7,906 nucleotides of DNA from an uncultured Clostridia bacterium (GTDB lineage Bacteria > Bacillota > Clostridia > TANB77 > CAG-508), in NCBI GenBank assembly GCA_947632525.1, contig CANRPQ010000057.1, forward strand, positions 1-7,906. Reading direction: 5' to 3'. Shown here in pieces: positions 5,845 through 7,906 of the stretch. Both the position numbers and the translations under genes were made by a program. Below the pieces are notes generated by a model. That model was not told the origin of the DNA. It was given only the letters and a program-made list of their open reading frames with translations, and did no database searches. How positions within the stretch are numbered: position 1 is the stretch's first letter; each line of letters begins with the position of its first letter.

Positions 5845-7638
5845 TTATGACATTAATTGCTCTTTTATGATTTTTGCTAAATTTTTATTAATTCCTTTTA
5901 CTTGTTCTAAATCCTCTATTTCAGCTTCTTTTATTTTTTGAACACTGCCAAAATGCTTTAATAATGCATTTTTCTTAGCAGGTCCAATGCCTGTAATATT
6001 ATCTAATTCTGATTTTGTAATATCTTTCCCTCTTAATTTTCTATGGTATCCTATTGCCTTTTCGTGTACACAATCTTGAAAATATGTTATTGTATTCATT
6101 AGCCTTTCTGATAGCTTAAATTCTTTTCTATTTTCATCAATTAAAGCTCTTGTAGAATGTTTATCATCTTTTACCATTCCATAAATGGGAATTTCTAGTC
6201 CATACACATTAATTGCATCTTTTGCTGCCCTCATTTGTGTGATTCCACCATCCACAAATATTGCATCTGGTAAAGTTCCAAATCCACCATTTGGATTTTC
6301 TAGTGAATGTTTTAGTCTTCTAGTAATAACTTCTTGCATACATCTTGGATCATCTTGACCTAATACTGTTTTTATTTTAAATGTTCTAGATAAATTCTTT
6401 TTTACAACTCCGTCCTGCAAAACACACATTGCTGCAACTATATATTGTCCTGATAAATTCGAAATGTCATAACTTTCTATTTTTCTTGGTAATTTCTCCA
6501 TAGAAAGTACCTTTTTAAGTTCATTTACCACACTATATTTTTCTTTTTCATTATTTTCTAATGTAATTTTTGCATTTTTCTCAGCCATTTCTACTAATTT
6601 AAGTTTTTCACCTTTTTTTGGTGATTTAATTTCTACATTTCTTGATACCTTTTCAGATAATAATTTTTCTAATAATTCTTCATCATCAATGGTTTCTTTT
6701 AACATAATTTTATGTGGAATATTTAAGCTATTCAAATAGTATTGTTTCATAAAATTAGAAAGAATTTCTTTATCTGTTTCATCTTCTAAATTTTCTAAAA
6801 AATAGTGCTCTCTTCCTACCATTTTGCTATGTCTAATAAAAAATACCTCTATACAAACCCTAAGATCATTTCTAGCTAATCCGATTACATCAATATCATT
6901 TTCAGATAGATTAGAAACTTTTTGTCTTTCATAGCTTATTTTTTCAATTGCTAATTTTTTATCTCTTAAATATGCTGCTTTTTCAAATTCTAAATTATTT
7001 GATGCATCTGCTATTTCATTTTCCAATTGTTTTACTAGTGTAGCAGTTTTTCCACTTAGTAAATTAATAATTTGATTAATTTGTTCTTTATATTCTTTTT
7101 CTGAAACATATCCCATACATGGTGCACTACATTTTTTAATATGGTAATTTAAGCATGGTCTATCTTTAAACTTAAAATTTTTACATTGTCTAATTTTAAA
7201 TTTAGATTTAATAAAATCTACCATTTCTCTTGCAGCTCCTGCGCTTGCATATGGTCCAAAATATTTAGCTCCGTCATTCAATATTCTTCTTGTAATATAC
7301 ACATCTGGATATTTTTCTTGAACATTTACTTTTATATATGGATATGTTTTATCATCTTTTAATAATACATTAAACTTAGGCATATTTTTTTTAATTAAAT
7401 TACATTCTAATATTAGTGCCTCTGACTCATTATCTGTCACAATATATTCAAAATGGTCTATTAGTGAAACCATGTTTTCAATTCTTTTGGTTTTATTTGT
7501 TTTTCTAAAATATTGCCTAACTCTATTTTTTAGAGAAATAGCTTTGCCAACATAGATAATTTTATCATCTTTGTCATGCATAATATATACGCCTGGTTTA
7601 TTTGGCAATTTTTTTAATTCTTCTTCTATATTAAACAA
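5845..7638 (-). CDS. uvrC: UvrC, excinuclease ABC subunit C
   Basis: The nuclease subunit of UvrABC nucleotide excision repair, which makes both cuts around a DNA lesion. With the chosen start it has 597 residues, close to the usual 600. Domains in order are: GIY-YIG nuclease (about 10-95, with GVYIM at 16-20 and YVGKA at 29-33); a cysteine cluster C152, C162, C170, C174 spaced like the iron-sulfur ligands of E. coli UvrC; a UVR motif (about 203-238) that contacts UvrB; an RNase H-like endonuclease domain with D391 in SYDISN, D463 in FVDGG and H525; and tandem helix-hairpin-helix motifs (about 545-595). The start is TTG at 7638, preceded by AGGGGG eight bases upstream, giving an N-terminus FNIEEELKKLPNKPGVYIM typical of the family. 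The open frame extends to an ATG at 7812, but that extension is unlike UvrC and crosses the predicted promoter. It heads the - strand gene run. Confidence 0.96.
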   Translation of the reverse strand: MFNIEEELKKLPNKPGVYIMHDKDDKIIYVGKAISLKNRVRQYFRKTNKTKRIENMVSLIDHFEYIVTDNESEALILECNLIKKNMPKFNVLLKDDKTYPYIKVNVQEKYPDVYITRRILNDGAKYFGPYASAGAAREMVDFIKSKFKIRQCKNFKFKDRPCLNYHIKKCSAPCMGYVSEKEYKEQINQIINLLSGKTATLVKQLENEIADASNNLEFEKAAYLRDKKLAIEKISYERQKVSNLSENDIDVIGLARNDLRVCIEVFFIRHSKMVGREHYFLENLEDETDKEILSNFMKQYYLNSLNIPHKIMLKETIDDEELLEKLLSEKVSRNVEIKSPKKGEKLKLVEMAEKNAKITLENNEKEKYSVVNELKKVLSMEKLPRKIESYDISNLSGQYIVAAMCVLQDGVVKKNLSRTFKIKTVLGQDDPRCMQEVITRRLKHSLENPNGGFGTLPDAIFVDGGITQMRAAKDAINVYGLEIPIYGMVKDDKHSTRALIDENRKEFKLSERLMNTITYFQDCVHEKAIGYHRKLRGKDITKSELDNITGIGPAKKNALLKHFGSVQKIKEAEIEDLEQVKGINKNLAKIIKEQLMS

Positions 7639-7680
7639 TGCTCCTTCCCCCTTTGATTTATTAATAATCCTACAATATCT

Positions 7681-7708
7681 ATTATAGCATATTTTATTAT
7701 TTTTACAA
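7681..7708 (-). promoter_or_regulatory. predicted uvrC promoter
   Basis: Reading the - strand, TTGTAA (7708-7703) is followed after 16 bases by a perfect TATAAT (7686-7681) with an extended -10 TGC just before it. The start would be near 7674, leaving a leader of about 35 bases before the TTG codon. The weak -35 is offset by the extended -10. This supports the TTG start, since the longer frame would begin upstream of the promoter. Confidence 0.6.
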
Positions 7709-7797
7709 ATATAATCTAGGTTATGTGCAAAAGTATGTCCTTTTTGATTTATTATATAACTAGTATTTAATATAGCTAGTACATTAGTAGAATAAAA

Positions 7798-7858
7798 GTG
7801 CAGACCGCGCAAGGTGAGCGAAGCGAACGCCTGTCGTTGTCTTCTGCTATCCGTGCCA
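7798..7858. other. GC-rich patch upstream of uvrC
   Basis: In 7801-7860, 35 of 60 bases are G or C, against a background near a quarter. It contains GAGCGAAGCGAACG (7816-7829), a near-tandem GCGAA pattern, and flanking GCAGA (7800-7804) and TCTGC (7843-7847) that can pair. No tRNA fold or coding sequence was seen. The composition resembles the core of the repeat at 4465-4629, and both lie within 50 bases of that repeat's core sequence, so it may belong to the same or a neighbouring repetitive element. Confidence 0.4.
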
Positions 7859-7870
7859 AAATGTTGTATA

Positions 7871-7906
7871 TATCTTTTTTCGTTTCACTTCGGACGCTCC
7901 GCTACA
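7871..7906. repeat. partial second copy of the MITE-like repeat
   Basis: Bases 7886-7906 are identical over 21 bases to 4496-4516, in the same orientation. The preceding TTTTTTCGTTT resembles TTTTCCGTTCC of the first copy, with differences that are all C to T. Similarity may reach back to about 7863. The copy is cut by the right edge of the window, so its full extent is unknown. Confidence 0.75.

Noticed and set aside
7639..7812. N-terminal extension of uvrC from an ATG at 7812
   Set aside because: The extra residues do not resemble UvrC, the GIY-YIG domain already starts at the expected distance from the TTG, and a promoter lies inside the extension.
7798..7906. Possible tRNA or rRNA fragment, because of the high GC
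   Set aside because: No cloverleaf, anticodon arm or T-loop motif was found on either strand, and part of the interval matches the dispersed repeat.

Overview
The window is very AT-rich chromosomal DNA (by eye roughly a quarter G+C), with strong Shine-Dalgarno sites, AGA/TTA/AAA-rich codon use and protein families typical of a low-G+C Firmicute of the class Clostridia. I cannot assign a genus from the sequence alone.

Positions 1-3660 hold a complete agr-type peptide quorum-sensing locus in an unusual layout. On the + strand, a strong promoter (225-257) and a leader stem-loop (261-325) precede an AgrA-like LytTR response regulator (351-1097). This overlaps by 47 nt an AgrC-like membrane histidine kinase (1051-2406). 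On the - strand, convergent with them, lie agrB (2727-3353), the membrane peptidase, and a 39-residue agrD pheromone precursor (2550-2669), too short for routine gene calling. A bidirectional terminator (2447-2494) separates the two convergent units. The expected circuit is AgrD made and cyclised by AgrB, exported, sensed by AgrC, with phosphotransfer to AgrA. The predicted AgrD ring segment (Cys to the residue before the HQP motif) is seven residues, two longer than the five-residue ring of S. aureus and, from memory, C. perfringens.

Positions 3664-7638 are a run of - strand housekeeping genes: uvrC (nucleotide excision repair, probable TTG start), a 66-residue single-span membrane protein of unknown function, a class I SAM-dependent methyltransferase of the RlmI-like (COG1092) group, and an RluA-family pseudouridine synthase. 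The run ends at a strong intrinsic terminator (3664-3706). A recognisable promoter for uvrC lies at 7681-7708.

Between the methyltransferase and the pseudouridine synthase sits a MITE-like repeat (4465-4629) with a GC-rich core and three related arms that allow two alternative hairpins. A second copy of its arm and core starts near 7871 and runs off the right edge, next to another GC-rich patch (7798-7858). These are the main signs of mobile or repetitive DNA. No rRNA, tRNA, CRISPR array or transposase was seen.
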